Part shown: piece by piece, positions 22,764 through 36,800 of the stretch
Numbering within the stretch: position 1 is the first letter of the stretch
Layout of the letters: the number at the start of each line of letters is the position of its first letter
NCBI GenBank assembly: GCA_914767715.1
Contig: OU612072.1
Coordinates: 1,242,001-1,306,000, forward strand
Origin: Membranipora membranacea
Taxonomy: Eukaryota; Bryozoa; Gymnolaemata; Cheilostomatida; Membraniporidae
Length of the DNA: 64,000 nucleotides
Direction: 5' to 3'
Notes under the pieces: generated by a model
The model's database searches: none
The model's input: only the letters and a program-made list of their open reading frames with translations
Told to the model about the DNA's origin: nothing
Position numbers and translations under genes: made by a program

Positions 22764-24249
22764 AGGTTATTATTGTGAATTAAAACAGATCCTTCTTAGT
22801 GACTTATTTGAATCAATTTTTAATTACAATGGCAACATTTTCTTTGGTAAAATAAGCAGCAACCCGACAACCCACTATAAACTATTGCAGATTTAACGTA
22901 TTTAGAATGAAAGGTGTAGAGTAGCTAAACGATTTGTTTTAACTGTAATAAGACACTTTACACGTAATGTTTATTCTGGTCATATATTCCCTGGCTTCAA
23001 CCAAAGGCAATCATAGCTAACCCAACCTGCATGGCTTACCTACATAACTGATTAAGGTGTATTAGAGTCATCTCACCTTAAAAGAGAACAAGACAACTCC
23101 TTCAATACCTTTTGTCTTGACAAGCTGTGATCAGGGAGGGTGGGATATATCCTCCCGGCTGTGACACAGAGCTTATCAATACAGGCCAGGTATAAGTGTC
23201 AATGAGCTTGCTCAAGCAGCCTCTAAGCCATCTAACCTTAATAGCACAGCTTCTGTCGGGTTTAAATTCATTTTAGCAATGAATGTTTAATTCGTCGGAT
23301 GAACAATTATCAAAACAAACAAAGCTGATACTCGCTCTCGGAGCTAGTTAATCGCCAATCTCTAACTGGATGCTACTCAGCTACACCTATATATCAAGGT
23401 ATAAAATCAGCAACGGCGGCGGTCAAATGTTACGTAGTCAGCATGGTTAACTTCCAAACTGATCAGGATGATTGTTTCATGAAGATGATTTTATAACACA
23501 GAAGTGAAAATCAGTATGAGTGGTTTTATTGGTTATAATGATAAGAAGCGTGACGGAATTAGATGGGTGAAATTACTAATTGATCAACACACTGTATACA
23601 CAAACATGATTCTGTCGCACAGAGCGATTGTAGGCAGGCAACATATGCAAATTACAGTTTTGGTAGCATCAACATGAGAAGTGGACTTATCAAGCAACTC
23701 AGCACTGAAGCTATCAATCCTTTTCCCTTCAAACTTCTAAGGGACAACCTTTAATTTTTCAATACAATACCGCAGGATCCGCAGGATCCGGGGTTGCTGC
23801 TATTCCGTTCTTGAAATGTTGCTAATCATGGATTGTAAGCTTTTGTGAACAAGCAGGTTGAATGATAGTTTAGTGATCAAAAACAGTAAAACGCACAATA
23901 AATAGCCATAGTGTTAGTGTATTGGTATACCAATCGTGTGGCCTGAAGCTGAAATACATTGCTGAGTTCCCACAATCATAGTGCAATCAATTATGGCAGT
24001 CTCAATGGGTACTAACATAAAACCAATATTAAATCAAACTTTTACTGCTTCGACCCTATCAAACACTATCAACCAGGTGTCTGTGCGCAGGGATGCACTG
24101 TAATTGTATTCTGATGCAGTGAAATGTGTATCTCTGTCTGGGACGTCTGTCACATCGATGTGACTCAAGTGTAAGTATCATAATTTTCTATCTGTACATT
24201 ATTTATGTATCTATTTCTGGATAAGCTCTTGCAATATTAATCACTGCGA

Positions 24250-24520
24250 AAAAAAGCGTGATACCCTCTGTAGCTGCACTGCATAGGTCTGGGGCACCTG
24301 CACTGTTGGCTGTCAGTGCGATGTGTCATTGGTGGGCGGAGCCATCTCATTGGCTGCAGAGCCTGATTATACTTGCTAATGCTAATCTCATTGTACATTA
24401 TATAAAACAATCATCACCCCATTCTTATCCTGTTTAGCAACCAAAGAGGAGGGTAAAGCTTTCTACTCTCCCCAGGGTTACTGATACAATAAATTTGACT
24501 ATTGGAACAATCACACATTT
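24250..24520 (+). repeat. possible solo LTR-like region
   Basis: A GC-richer block contains TATATAAAA at about 24400 and AATAAA at about 24488, spaced as the promoter and polyadenylation signal of a retrotransposon LTR. No target duplication or internal region was identified, so this is a weak call. A host promoter is the alternative. Confidence 0.25.
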
Positions 24521-26321
24521 TTGTGTTGGTATGCACTAATAAGCTATAAGCTGTTATTTATTCTGTGCATTCTTTTGTTCATTTTCAGTAGCTGTATTAT
24601 ACACAGATAATTATTTGACTCATGTGACAATTTTAACAGTCAGTAGTGTTTGGGTGACGGTGAACTGCAGGTCCACGTCATGAAGTTCTGCATAACATTT
24701 TATTAATCTCGGCAATTCTATCTTCCTTATTCACTATGGAGCAGCATGTTGTTTTCTCTCAGCGTTATCTGTCTGCTGAATTTATTATCTAATCGCTATC
24801 CGTATGGATTTCCTCTAAGTAGAATTTATTGAATATTTTGTGTATAATAATTTAAGTAAGTTTTGCGATAATTTTCTAATGTACATAATAATATTTTCAC
24901 CGTCAAGTCTATTGCTCGTAAATTGTTTCCAACACTGATGGGCATTATTTATAATCATTTTAGATTTATTGTCTTATATTAATAATTATTAATTATTGCA
25001 TCATTACTTTAAAACTGTGGTTATATCAAAGCCTAATTGTTGTAGGAAGCATTTCTCTGCCGAGGTATTTCACCATCCAACTCACCAAGCACTATTCAAA
25101 TGATGATTTTCTGATGTCTGTATTACCGGTATTGTGCTAGAACTGACGTAGCACTATTGTAAGTTTAGGGTTAATTATTGTAAATTCTATTACACCGCGT
25201 CACACCGATAAATAGTGATTGATATATATTTGCCTGCGTATCTTGATTTTTATGGTCCATACCAACACATTTATGTCGTTGTATTTTACTCAAGTTTGTC
25301 GGTTTCTCGATATGATACAGTTCATTGTTCTTACGTTTACATTTTTCTTTATTACAGTTTTCACTATCTGACATGGAGTTGTTATAATCTTCAACTCTGT
25401 GTAATTGTATATATGTTAAACGGCTTGGCCATTCCAAAAATTGTTTCATGTTTATCATGGTATGCTCATAACTGGTCTGGTCTATGTCATGGAGTGTGAC
25501 TACCTTGTATTAGTTTTACTTGAAAGTTTATAGTTTCATTATTTTGAAAAATTGGGGATCACTCCTTTCTGCGTGACCAAGTGGATTGGGAGTTATCTTT
25601 ACAATGAACCTTGAAATAGAAGAAGGATTCCACATTCAATGAGGGATTCCCGTATCATTTTGTAGTCTCAAAGAAAGCAAGAATTTGAAATCACATGACA
25701 TTAAAAAGCATGTGCAGTTTTCTTTTGGTGATGTATTACTGTATTTTGCAACTACAGAATTTACTTGTCAAGTTGCCAGATCTCAAGTTTCCTTTATCCT
25801 ATGATCAGGAAGTAGTGATGCCACGCTCATTTGAATGACTAACTCGTAGAGTGAGTTATAGAGCCCAAAAATTGCATTGCTTGATGCTTTGAGAGATCAG
25901 TTGTTGGTTAGTTAAACGTTAGGTAGTTAGTGCTGTGTCATGGGCCCCTGGGACTTACATGTCTTTTACTTTGCCAATGTCCCGTATCAACCTGTTTTTC
26001 GGGTAGTTGATACTGGACATTGGAAAAGTAAAGACACGTAAGGCCCAGCCCCATGTGTTGTGTTACTCCTTGTGGTGCGTGTGACCAAGGATCAGTTACA
26101 GACTGTCCTGTGTACATTAGTCTTAGAATTACAAAATAAAGTACATTTATGCTGTAGTATGTTGGATAGGCCCTGGGGGCCGATCCTAATAAAACCAATT
26201 TAGGGAAAGCAAATGAAGCAATCAATGTGCCAATTCTGACAAAATCAGATGGTGTTCAGGTAACCAGAAAAATTATCCAGCTTAACCTTCCATCTAGCCA
26301 GTCTTGACAAGCTTTGTTATA

Positions 26322-26335
26322 GGGGGGGGGGGGGG
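26322..26335 (+). repeat. poly-G tract (14 G)
   Basis: An uninterrupted run of 14 G is followed by a short hairpin (CGGGTGGAGGTTCCACCCG). It is flanked by inverted CTTGACAAGCTTTG / CGAAGCTTGCCAAG segments, suggesting a small palindromic repeat interrupted by G expansion. Confidence 0.8.
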
Positions 26336-26645
26336 TTCGGGTGGAGGTTCCACCCGAACGAAGCTTGCCAAGACAAGCTACTTACCATCCATTCACTAGT
26401 GTAACGCCGAATAATCGGAATAAACCAAGGCGAATGGAAACTTAAAATAAACAATTTAATGAGCAGAATATAGGAATTGTCCACGCTTATGCAAAATTAG
26501 CCATTCATGCAAAGAATCAAACAAATAGTAGTCTGAGAAATTCTGTTCAGCTGTTCAGTCCGTTCAGCCTGTTCAGCAATTTACAGTTACCGTTTTTTTT
26601 TGGTGAACAAAGGATTACAATGGCATGCAAAGTTTGCTTGTCTGG

Positions 26646-26876
26646 GGGGTCTTTCAATTAGAAAGAGTGATCCTTTACTAAAGCAAGTTATCACTATCAC
26701 ATCGCTCAAAATTATCACTCACTTGGTGTTTCAATTAGAGAAAATCGCTCACTCAGAATGTATATAGTTCCATCAAGTGACTGTGCGATCTGAAAGCGAG
26801 ACCCCTAGCAGGTATCGCTCACTCAGGGGGTGAGCGATAATATTGCGATTTTGGCTGTTTCTAATTGAAAGACCCC
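26646..26876 (+). mobile_element. MITE copy 1 (GGGGTCTTTCAATTAGAAA ends)
   Basis: The ends GGGGTCTTTCAATTAGAAA (26646-26664) and TTTCTAATTGAAAGACCCC (26858-26876) are perfect 19-bp inverted repeats. TCTG flanks both sides as a possible short duplication. There is no coding capacity. An inverted copy lies 200 bases downstream. Confidence 0.85.
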
Positions 26877-27077
26877 TCTGATTACATGTTGGGTGTGTGT
26901 GATCGATGGTTGTGGAACATGTATGCTAGCCTCAGTTCTTTACTTTTGCTACACTCATTTGTGGGTATACACAATCCACCCGCTGCTACAATATGTAGGA
27001 ACCACTGGTAAAGGGTGTTTTACAACTGTACTTTATTTTGTAATGATCTGTAACTCCTTGGTGTGTGACACAGGCCA

Positions 27078-27321
27078 GGGGGACTTTCAATTAGAAACAC
27101 TGAAGATCGCAAACTGATCGCTCACTCCAGTGATTCCTGCTAGGCTCTTTCAAAACGCTCAGTCATTGATGGTACTATATACAATTCTGAGTGAGGAGCG
27201 ATTTGGGAACGAATTTGTCTTATTCTATTTGAAAGACCTAAAGTGTGTGATAACTTCTTGAGTGATGTGATCGTGATAACTTGCTTTAGTAAAGCATCAC
27301 TCTTTCTAATTGAAAGACCCC
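27078..27321 (-). mobile_element. MITE copy 2, inverted relative to copy 1
   Basis: Read on the minus strand it begins GGGGTCTTTCAATTAGAAAG and follows copy 1 along its whole length (e.g. TTTACTAAAGCAAGTTATCA). It ends in a 15-C tract (27318-27332) where its terminal CCCC expanded. Confidence 0.85.
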
Positions 27322-27847
27322 CCCCCCCCCCCGGTTTTCTTTTGACTGTCTAACTCTTATTGATCTACTTACTTTACCATTTTACCTCCTATCTATCCTG
27401 GTTAGCAGTACAGACATGCAGTACAAAGCATACATTATTACACTCAACTGTAATTGTTGTTGTTCTTGTGTTCAGCGTCTGGTGTCCTTTCTTTGCTGAT
27501 AAATAATTTGAATTTATTTGTCAGTTCTTAAAACGGGTTGTGAGGCAGCCTATCTCGAGACTCTGTAAGACAGTCTACTCTTTAGTCGTTGCAAGATAGT
27601 CACACCACCACCACCACCACCACTGTGTCTATCACTTTAAAGGATACATTTATGTTCTGAGTCCTTTCTTTTCTGTGCATTGAACTGTCCGCGAGAAGGT
27701 TCCCTTGCGTACCGAAGTGGTAGTATAGGAATCATGATTCATAATCTGATTATCCAGGGTCATTCAATATTAAATTAAAGGAATGGAGATATCAATGAGT
27801 TAAACTTAATATTTTATTATTCAGATAGAGCTGATACGACTGAGACG

Positions 27848-30800
27848 ATGGCGACCACACTTCTGACTGTCACACACTTAGTGTGCTGTGCACTGCTTCT
27901 AATCTTCTCATTTATATGTATAACTCCGTTAGCTGATGTTATGAAGAATTTTAAGGGACACTGCTTCATCGGGGCTAATATCACAATCGTGTAAGTTTTA
28001 ATAATAACATTCTATAACAAGATGATCTTATTGCGTAACTTATTAGATACTGAAGTCAAAATAAAAAGTGATTTTAATTTTTAGACTCTATCATAAAAAA
28101 TATTTTCGAAATCTGCTATTAACCTGGACTAACTGATTAGTGGGAATTTTGCGTTGTATCATTCATCCGTACCACTTCATTTCAAGGTGGCAACTTATGT
28201 TACAGAAAACACCCATCTTACAATGTGATAGCTGATGATTTGACAGGAGAGGCGTCCCACTGTGTATTCCCTGAGTTTATGGGCTTTATGGTTCTGATAT
28301 TCAGTGTCGTCTATCTAGTATGGAACAGCTGCTTGGCGTTCAAGTCCAGAGAGAGGTGTGTCAATGGGAATTATATAGTCAATCCTTCATCCATGACTAG
28401 CATCATCTGTGATTACCTGAATTTTGAAGTTGTATCTTTATTTAATGGTGGATGTGGCCAAGACATTAATTAATCAGATGAATGCCTGATATTCAATGCT
28501 TACAGACCTTTTATTCAACTACCAGTCTCCTGTGATAGCTATATAAACTAAGCTGCTACATGTTTTCCTACTAGCGTACTAGTGATCATTAAGATTTAGA
28601 GCATAGTGTCTGCCATGGCTTCAGTTCAATCTCCTGCCCTCTCAGATATAACAGTTGAAATTCAAAAATACCCCTTGTAGAGTCATTCTAGAGGGAAGAG
28701 TTGCTGAGTGTATATGTAGAGATTCTTGTCTAAAGTTTTATGATTGTATAAATGAAATCTTTGATTTACTCTACCCCTTTTTATTGTAGCACTTGGCTGG
28801 ATAGTTTTGTTGGTACTGTTTTGTCCTGTGTAATGACAATATGTATGCTTATATCAGCTGCAGTTATCTCAGCTGGGATTAACAAGCTCTGTGATAGACT
28901 GGGCAGAGGTACATTCAGGTATGATGCACTCATTGTCATAGTTAGTCTATTACTGAGTTGATACTTTATGGATCTAAGGGATACTGCATGCTTACCAGTC
29001 AGTTTGGAGCTGGTAGTCATAATTCAGAATGTATGCCCACTCGCAGTCAGAATTTATTCTAAATTAAACCACGTGACAGGAAAGACGAAAAATTTGAGTT
29101 AGGGCCCTCAATGAATTTCATTCTTTTGTTGCTAGATGTGAGTCTGTAGACTATGAGCCATCAAACTGGTTAGCATGGAGAGATAAAGATGGTGTCATCA
29201 CATACCCAGAGGATCTGAAGACAGATGGCTTCTATACAAAGTTCCAAATAGCACAGGTAACACAACACTATTTGTTTTGAGTAACCACAAGGTACATTTG
29301 TTTGATTGGCTCTTGCTGATTTCATCGAATACTTGAGCCTATGTCTGCATTACCTTCTGGCCTGGACTTATGAACAATCTACAGCAGGTTATCATGATTA
29401 TCATTTGTCTCACTGCGGAATAGTGAAAAATTCACTCGTAGAATAGGCTAGGGTTGAAAAAGGAATATTTATAAATGCGTCAGAGCTACACATGAAAGTG
29501 TTTAGTCCCAAAATTTGATTGCACAGTTCTTGATTGCGAAGAATGAATTCGTTATATCAATCTTCAAAGCAATTTTTTCTTCTTTTTTTTCCTTCAGGCG
29601 TTCACCTGTCTGTGGGTTGCCTCCTGTGCTTCAGTCAATGCATCCATTTTTTTATCAGATAATCGATTCCTATTCTTTGTTATAGTCCCTGACTTTCTTA
29701 TATACGCTGATTTGACAGAACTCTAAAGTTTTATTTTCCGATAAGTTTTAGCGGTTCCTCAGACAAACAAGGATATGTTGACATTGCGGTTTCAAATCTA
29801 CTGAGTTGTGACATATGTGTGCTGATTGAGACTTTGTTTTGAGGGGCAGTAGGTCATGACTTGCAAGTTTTCCATCGAGTAACACTGCTGCATTCCTAAC
29901 CCCATTTTAACAGTCTTCGCTTCAAAGTGTGCGGTGAGCGTCTTGGGTCAGGATGAGCGTCCAAGAGGATGGCGTATGGAAAAAAGTACAGCATTGTACC
30001 AGTCTTCATTTGTGCTGACAAAATATTATACACTGCTGCTGTAACTTGACTCATCTTTCATGTGAATGAGCCCCTGTTTAAATCTGCTGGCTGCGGTAGG
30101 ATGCATATACTTCCCTGAACTATCATCAAGTTTTTGGTTCATGTTGCCGGCATGGTTCAAGGACAAGCCACAATCCCACCAAAAATGGGTCTATCCTTGT
30201 CAGTATCGACCAGATTTGTTATAGAGTATTCCTCGAGTGAGATATCATTTCTTATCTTTGCCATCTTTGAAGCTCTATAAACATATTTCAGTAGTCTTTT
30301 TTCAGAGCTTCTTGGCAGAGCATTATATTTTTATCTTTACATCTTCCTTTGATGAGCGTGTCCGGCTCCTTTTTCAAAGGCATCCACAATTAAACCACCT
30401 ATAGCACTTGGGGATGGAATTGACAGGTACCATTTAGTTTTGCTTGTTATTATGTAATGAATGGTGCGTTCATAAAATTAAGCCTGATCCCAGGTCAAGT
30501 TTGTTGTTGAGAAAAGTTAAGCGAGGCGTCTGATATCAGAACAGTGAGTAAGGCTACTGGGTCGGCTGTGAATTTTCAGAAGAGACCCATCACAACAGCC
30601 TTCTTTAGAATCAAGTAACATGCCAAAAAATAACCCCTGATGTCAAGATTTCACTTTCTCTCCTACATATGAACAAAGTGTCTCATTTTTGCCCGAGTTC
30701 AAGGTCATATTGGGTTTTCAGTTTTTGCAAATAATTGTGCCAGAGCAACAAACTTGGCACTGGAAATGGTATTCATGTCTTCCATCAACATGAGTGAGCT

Positions 30801-33800
30801 ACCTATTGCTGCAAGAAAAGGATATATTGACGTTTCGAAACAAATCAGGTAGCTGCTCAATGTGCCCCAAGCACGGGGTACATGGAGCCGGGTCCAAGTT
30901 TTATATTGGGCACGTTGAGCCACTATGTTATTATTATTGTTTGCTGGTAATAACATTTTAATTGATTACAAAAATAAGAAATAAAGAAAAACAATCAAAT
31001 TCACTGGATCAGTTCATTTTTTTCAAATGAACTATAAAATAAAATCAGCACAAAACAAATTTAACCTCTGAAACATATATATTGAGGAATACTTGTGCGA
31101 AGGGAATCGTTAACACAGCACAATCACTAATTACCAAAAACATCAGTTCGATGTTTAACATTTTAAGCTTTGTGTATTTACATGTTATGAAAGAGTTTGA
31201 AACAATCTAAGTTCAAATACTTGTAGTTCAAGAGAAATATCCCTAGAAATTGATAAATCAATGCAGGGGTAGCCATTTAGATTGATGTGGAAAGATGTTC
31301 TCATCTTTACGTGATGGGTCCCCCCAGATTGAACGGGTTCTCCTAGAAGAAGTGTTGTTTGTTCATATCCAACATCATGAACATGCTCTGTCTCTGGATA
31401 GACAAAGGCACTTCCAACCTTCCTCATGAAATTCACACGATCCAAATCCTCGTCGCACTTCTCAACGCAACCAGCATAGTATACATTCTGTTTACCTGTT
31501 TCATACCTTACCAGAACATGGGTGTTCTCAGTGATATTATCCTTAGGTGCTAGCGGTACATCATCGGTCTCTTTTACACTTTCATCGTCAGATTCTAGAA
31601 GATCTTGGGCCAGCTCTTCATCAAATGACTGCACATCATGCGTCGGAGCAGCTTTCTTTTTCTTACTTGATACTGCTACCTTCTTGCATTTGTTAGCTCT
31701 TTCTTCTCTCCTCGATTCTTTTGTTCTCTGGTGTCTCCGCCAGGATTGCACTCTTCGCTTTGCTTCTTTTCTGTTATGGCTTCTATCTCGGTCCAGCTTT
31801 AGGCAAAGACATAATATCACTTGGTGAGTGATGGCTTGTTGATGCTTGTGGCTCTTCTCTAGTGGGTGTCTCAATCAGTTCAAGTACAAATGATTAATTA
31901 TTGAGTGAACGGTCAATAACACTCGATGGAAGGAATTTGTCTTCCTTGAATATGTTGCGTTCCATAGGGGAAGCCAGAGAGGATGTTGGTTTTGCTCATA
32001 GCCTTTGAAAAAGCAATCCCGCCTAGACTGCCCACCTCTTAGATTGTTACAGATCGTCCTGGATTTGTCTGTGTCCAGTATTTGACTGCGCTGTTGACGT
32101 ATGATTTCATCGGACCATAAACTGACCTATCCATTGGCTGAAGGCGGTGCAAGCAGTGTGGTGGGGGTTTTAAGAACACAACACCAGATGAACGACACAG
32201 CTCCAGTGAGCAATCGGAGATCTGGTTATCCAGTATGAGCAACACAGTTTCTCCTTTTGTGCATCTTGTATTTGCAATAAAGAATGGCAAATATTGGGTA
32301 ACAAAGATTTCTGAATTCATGTATCCACTAGAGGTGGCGATTCCAAGTGATCCAGGGTGTGCTCTATTAAAGGATTTCTAGAAGGGTACCATACAAGACA
32401 AATAATTAACACATGTCGAGCAAAACAGGCTTTTACATGCCATTTCAAATTGTTATTGCATTTGTATGGAAAGCCCAGGCGACATGCAAACTGTAAATTG
32501 CAATTTGCAATTATTGTACATTTGCAACAAAAAGATAATTCAAGTCATCGAACTCCTTTAATTCCTTCAATGGGTCTGTCAGATCATGGAAATCCCCTAT
32601 AGCAGTTGATATTATTTCGTAGGATTTTCCCTTTGCAAGGGTGAATATTGTGGACACGGCATTGACTTCGAGAAAGCCATGCCTGGCTTTGAAGGTAGGT
32701 AATGTGATATGTTGATGATACCGCCATCAGTTGCAGCCTCAATAGCCTGCTTAACCCGTACTTCTCTGCTGACGCACCTCTCCACATCACTGAGTGAAAC
32801 AACACCAGTGGGAGCAACAGCGGTCTCTGCAGGCTTCATAGCCAAACAAAGGCGGGTATTGCCGATGTTGCCGCTTCTCTTGTACAAGTTTTTTCAGATC
32901 AAATGTCTTTTTATCAATCTCCTGACCATGCATCAAGGTCAACAAGCACGCATTTATTCACCACCTTATGTTCAAACTCAATTAGAATTAGCAGTTCTTC
33001 ATACAAGACATTGCTGTCGACTGACATCTTTCTCATTGTGTACTTTGTACATTGTGTGACATTTCTTACATAATCTCCGCTCTCATTTCTCTTTGTGATC
33101 CCCGTGTGGAGCAATAGGATTTCTGTCAGGAATATGGTAAATGAAACACAACTTTACAAATAGCATAGGACACTTGGCTAAAAACTCTCAATATATGCAC
33201 ATCCTTCATAAAACCAAGCTGCAGACATTTTAAAATAGACCTACACGATACATGGCCTTGCACCACCTACAAGGGGTGACCTATACAAATACATGAATAT
33301 ATCTATATGTCAGGAACTGAGATAAACCTGAGGGACATCAGTGTCATGTGCACACAACTCTCTATTTTCTATAATGATCCGGTGTCTGGGTTTGAGGCTG
33401 TAAATGGGCTATATAATATAAACTATGATAGTTATGAAAGCCATTGGAGCTAACAAAGCTATCATTGGATAAACCGTTCAGTATTGTTGTAATATATATA
33501 GGTCTAGGCTTATCAGTACGCCATCAAATACACCTCACAACTTACGACATACATCATGCAACATAGGCAGTTTTACCCGTTTATTGGCCAACCACATAAG
33601 ACGTCATCAGTATCAATGAACTCGTAGTCTTCATCTCTAGGTTCAACGGTTTCAGTGGTGGACTGAGTCGTTTGGGAGTCAACTTCATCCCAATCCAACA
33701 CGGCAAAGTCATCCAGGTGATCAATACCCCATCTGTTAAACGAATGAACCTATTCTACACCATTTCTCATCTGTGAACTAATCAAGGAATAACACAGATG

Positions 33801-36800
33801 CAAACAGTCAACAAGCAGTCTGGAGAAGCAATGAGTTATGCCAACAATTAATCAGGAAGCATACTGCAACACTTGTTATGGACATCATGATGGTACATAC
33901 AACATAGGAATAATTAGGGTGGGCCGAATGTGCCCCAGCTTTCAATAAATAGTCTCATATAAGCCAAGCGTTTTCTATGTGAAAATAAATTTATTGAAAC
34001 AATAACAAAAAATAAACTACCGATCAAAGGCCATCATACCGGTACATAAGCCTACATATATTCTGAGTATTTAATTGTTATGTTGTGTTATAAAATCAAA
34101 ATGTCTGACCCGTCATCGGTGGCATCGGTGCTTTCCTTAGGGTTAGGTCTCTGTCTCTTGAACATATCTCGAATATCATGGCTGGTTTGTTTAGTAATTG
34201 TTGAGGCAGCCTTACCACAGGTAGAGTAGTGACTTTTGTCTAAAAAACAGAGTTGAAGAACTGCAAGAATGATATTTCATATATTATTCTATTAAATAAG
34301 AATTCAATTTCGATAGGCCTTTGTCTTCGCTAGGCTGGGATGTGATTCTAGATTTTGCAAGATTTGTCATTGCAATTTAAATAACCTTATATTATATTGC
34401 AATGCTTTAAACAGGGGGAAGTGCCACTTGACTCAAACAATGGAAGGAAACACCCACCAAACTTGTCTAATATATGAAAGGTACTTAACATGTGTTTGGG
34501 TTTAGTCACGGCCGTCACACACCACCATCGGCAGCATTTTTGTGACTGCTATCATGTTGAGGATATTAGTGTAGCTTAAATTGGCTTTGGCATTTTTCTT
34601 TAATCTTCATTCCAGACGCAAATACATGTTAGATATCTGTCAAATGTATGGCACAGTTCCACTCATTATGTATGACGAAAGTTACTCACTGTTTGTTCCA
34701 AAGAAAGGGTGATACCTTATCCTGTTCAGCTTGATTACTTTGTGACACTTGCCACATCTAATGTGCATCTCATTTACAGCTTAGGAGGCACCATAATGCT
34801 GTGTGATCTCTGAAAGATATACACAAGCCTTCAACATTCCAATACGTAAAACTGCATCAATCAAGTACTCCTATTTGTGTTTGTGTTTCTATTTGTACAT
34901 AACGTCCAAACTTGGCATACTTATTATATGTCTCAGTGGTGGATTTTCAATCTCGAGACACCCCTTCAGCTGATGTTACAAAATGCCAAAAATTAGGTTA
35001 TGCTACAAATCATGGTTACCTTGGATGTTTATTGAAGAGGACATCAATAGACAGTGATATAATACAGAGTTTATCCCATGAATAGTCATTTAAACTTGGA
35101 AAACCCATCATTATGTATTGAAGATAGGCCCAAAATAGTGATTTTGAGACACGGAGACACCCCTTCATAGAACATGAAAATCCCCCACTGGGTCTAAATT
35201 AAGCTACATTTGCGTTCTCACAGAGCTTGTGCAATCGCTTACCCTCTACAAATCTGTGATACAATTCTTTTTGTCTTTCGGTTCTCGGCGACAAGAGTTT
35301 TTTGTGGTTTTTCCTGCATCTATAGCAGATAATAGGAGTAAATCGTCTTTAGAGTCGTCTCACAGGCCTCTTTTTCTCTGTTTAATGACACCCGAAGGCG
35401 CTTTATAAGCTAATTCCATTCCCTCGACTACAAATATCAAATTAAATCAAAATTCAAATCTGGACTTCAGTCTAAGTTAAGTTCAATAGTAGTTCTCATA
35501 CTGAAGCACTGCAATAATACTATGGGATTCCCAAAGGAATTCCACCGCGCCTGCACAGCTCCTCACAAATTTTTATACCTCCCTCTGGTTAGGGTGGGAT
35601 GGAGGGCCTGTGGTCTCTCATAGTATAGCAGTGCTTCAATGAGAATTATAGTCAAGTTTTAACTTACGGACTACATAGGTAAGTCTCACTTAACTTGTAA
35701 ATTCTCATACTGAAGCACTGCAATAATACTATGGGATTCCCGAAGGAATCTTTGTCCGGTCACAGCTAGGGTGCTTCAATAAATAATACTACCTTTCTTA
35801 CCGAATTTAGAGTCAATGTAAGTCATTTCTATCAGACCTTCATCGATGAGTACGGTAGTAATAACAGATATGAGATACTTCTTTTTGTAGATCATACATA
35901 ATATCTTAAGATAATTGTATTTCAGACAATAAACAAAACAGTTTATGATAGCACAGCATGAGTAAAAGTATCATTCTGATTGATCTGAGGTTTTTTATAA
36001 AACCTAGCAAAAGTATGGGCGTTAGACCACCCAGCTGCTTTCAAGATAATGTCAATGTCAGTTCTGCAAGCAGCTTTACTGCTGCTTGCAGCCCTGGTAC
36101 TATGGGCAGAGAACGAATTAGGTACACCAGCAGTGTGAATGCAATCACATATCCAGCGACTAATCGACTGAGTAGTAACACCTTTATGAGGCTTTTGGAA
36201 GCTTATAAAAAGTTGAGAGATATCTTGTCGAAGGTCTCTCGTCCGTTCAATATACTTCCTCAGACAGAGGACAGGGCATATAGTATCATCTATGTTAAAT
36301 CTACAAATTTTCAAAACAGTATGATAGCCAGGGCTAGTAGTTTTGAGTACCTTGGTAAACTGGCAACAATGCCATTACCATCGTTGCTACATAAAGAAAT
36401 ATCCATAGCTCCTAATGATTGAACTCTATGACCAGAAGATAAGGCTATGAGAGTCGCACATTCATATGTTAAAGAGGACAGATTATTGTCAACAGTTTTT
36501 AAATGGTTTAGCACAATGCCAACATCCCAGGTTTGTTGATGCTTAGGCAGAGCTCGTCGTAGTTTGAAGATGCCTTTCATAAATTGAACCGAAGTCAATA
36601 TTAGCAGGTTCATCAATTAGCTGAACAGTTTGAGACAAAGCTGACCTCGCCAAGTTTATGGTGGAGTAGCTCTTACCATTCTTAAAGAGTTCTGTTAGGA
36701 AGTTGATTCCAACTGTGATCCTCACATGGAGATGGTCGATCACCCCGATTGATGTCCGGTAATCTTTAAAGAGTTGCGTATAATGTAGATATTGATCATG

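Larger units (their letters stand above)
21780..27847. other. intergenic, repeat-rich, no gene seen
   Basis: Apart from the repeats listed, nothing here can be supported as a gene. The open frames at 25171-25499 occur on both strands, are AT-rich and lack domains or splice context. Confidence 0.5.

Noticed and set aside
31522-31827. Ser/Leu-rich plus-strand frame
   Set aside because: Antisense of the basic/acidic region of the pogo-like transposase.
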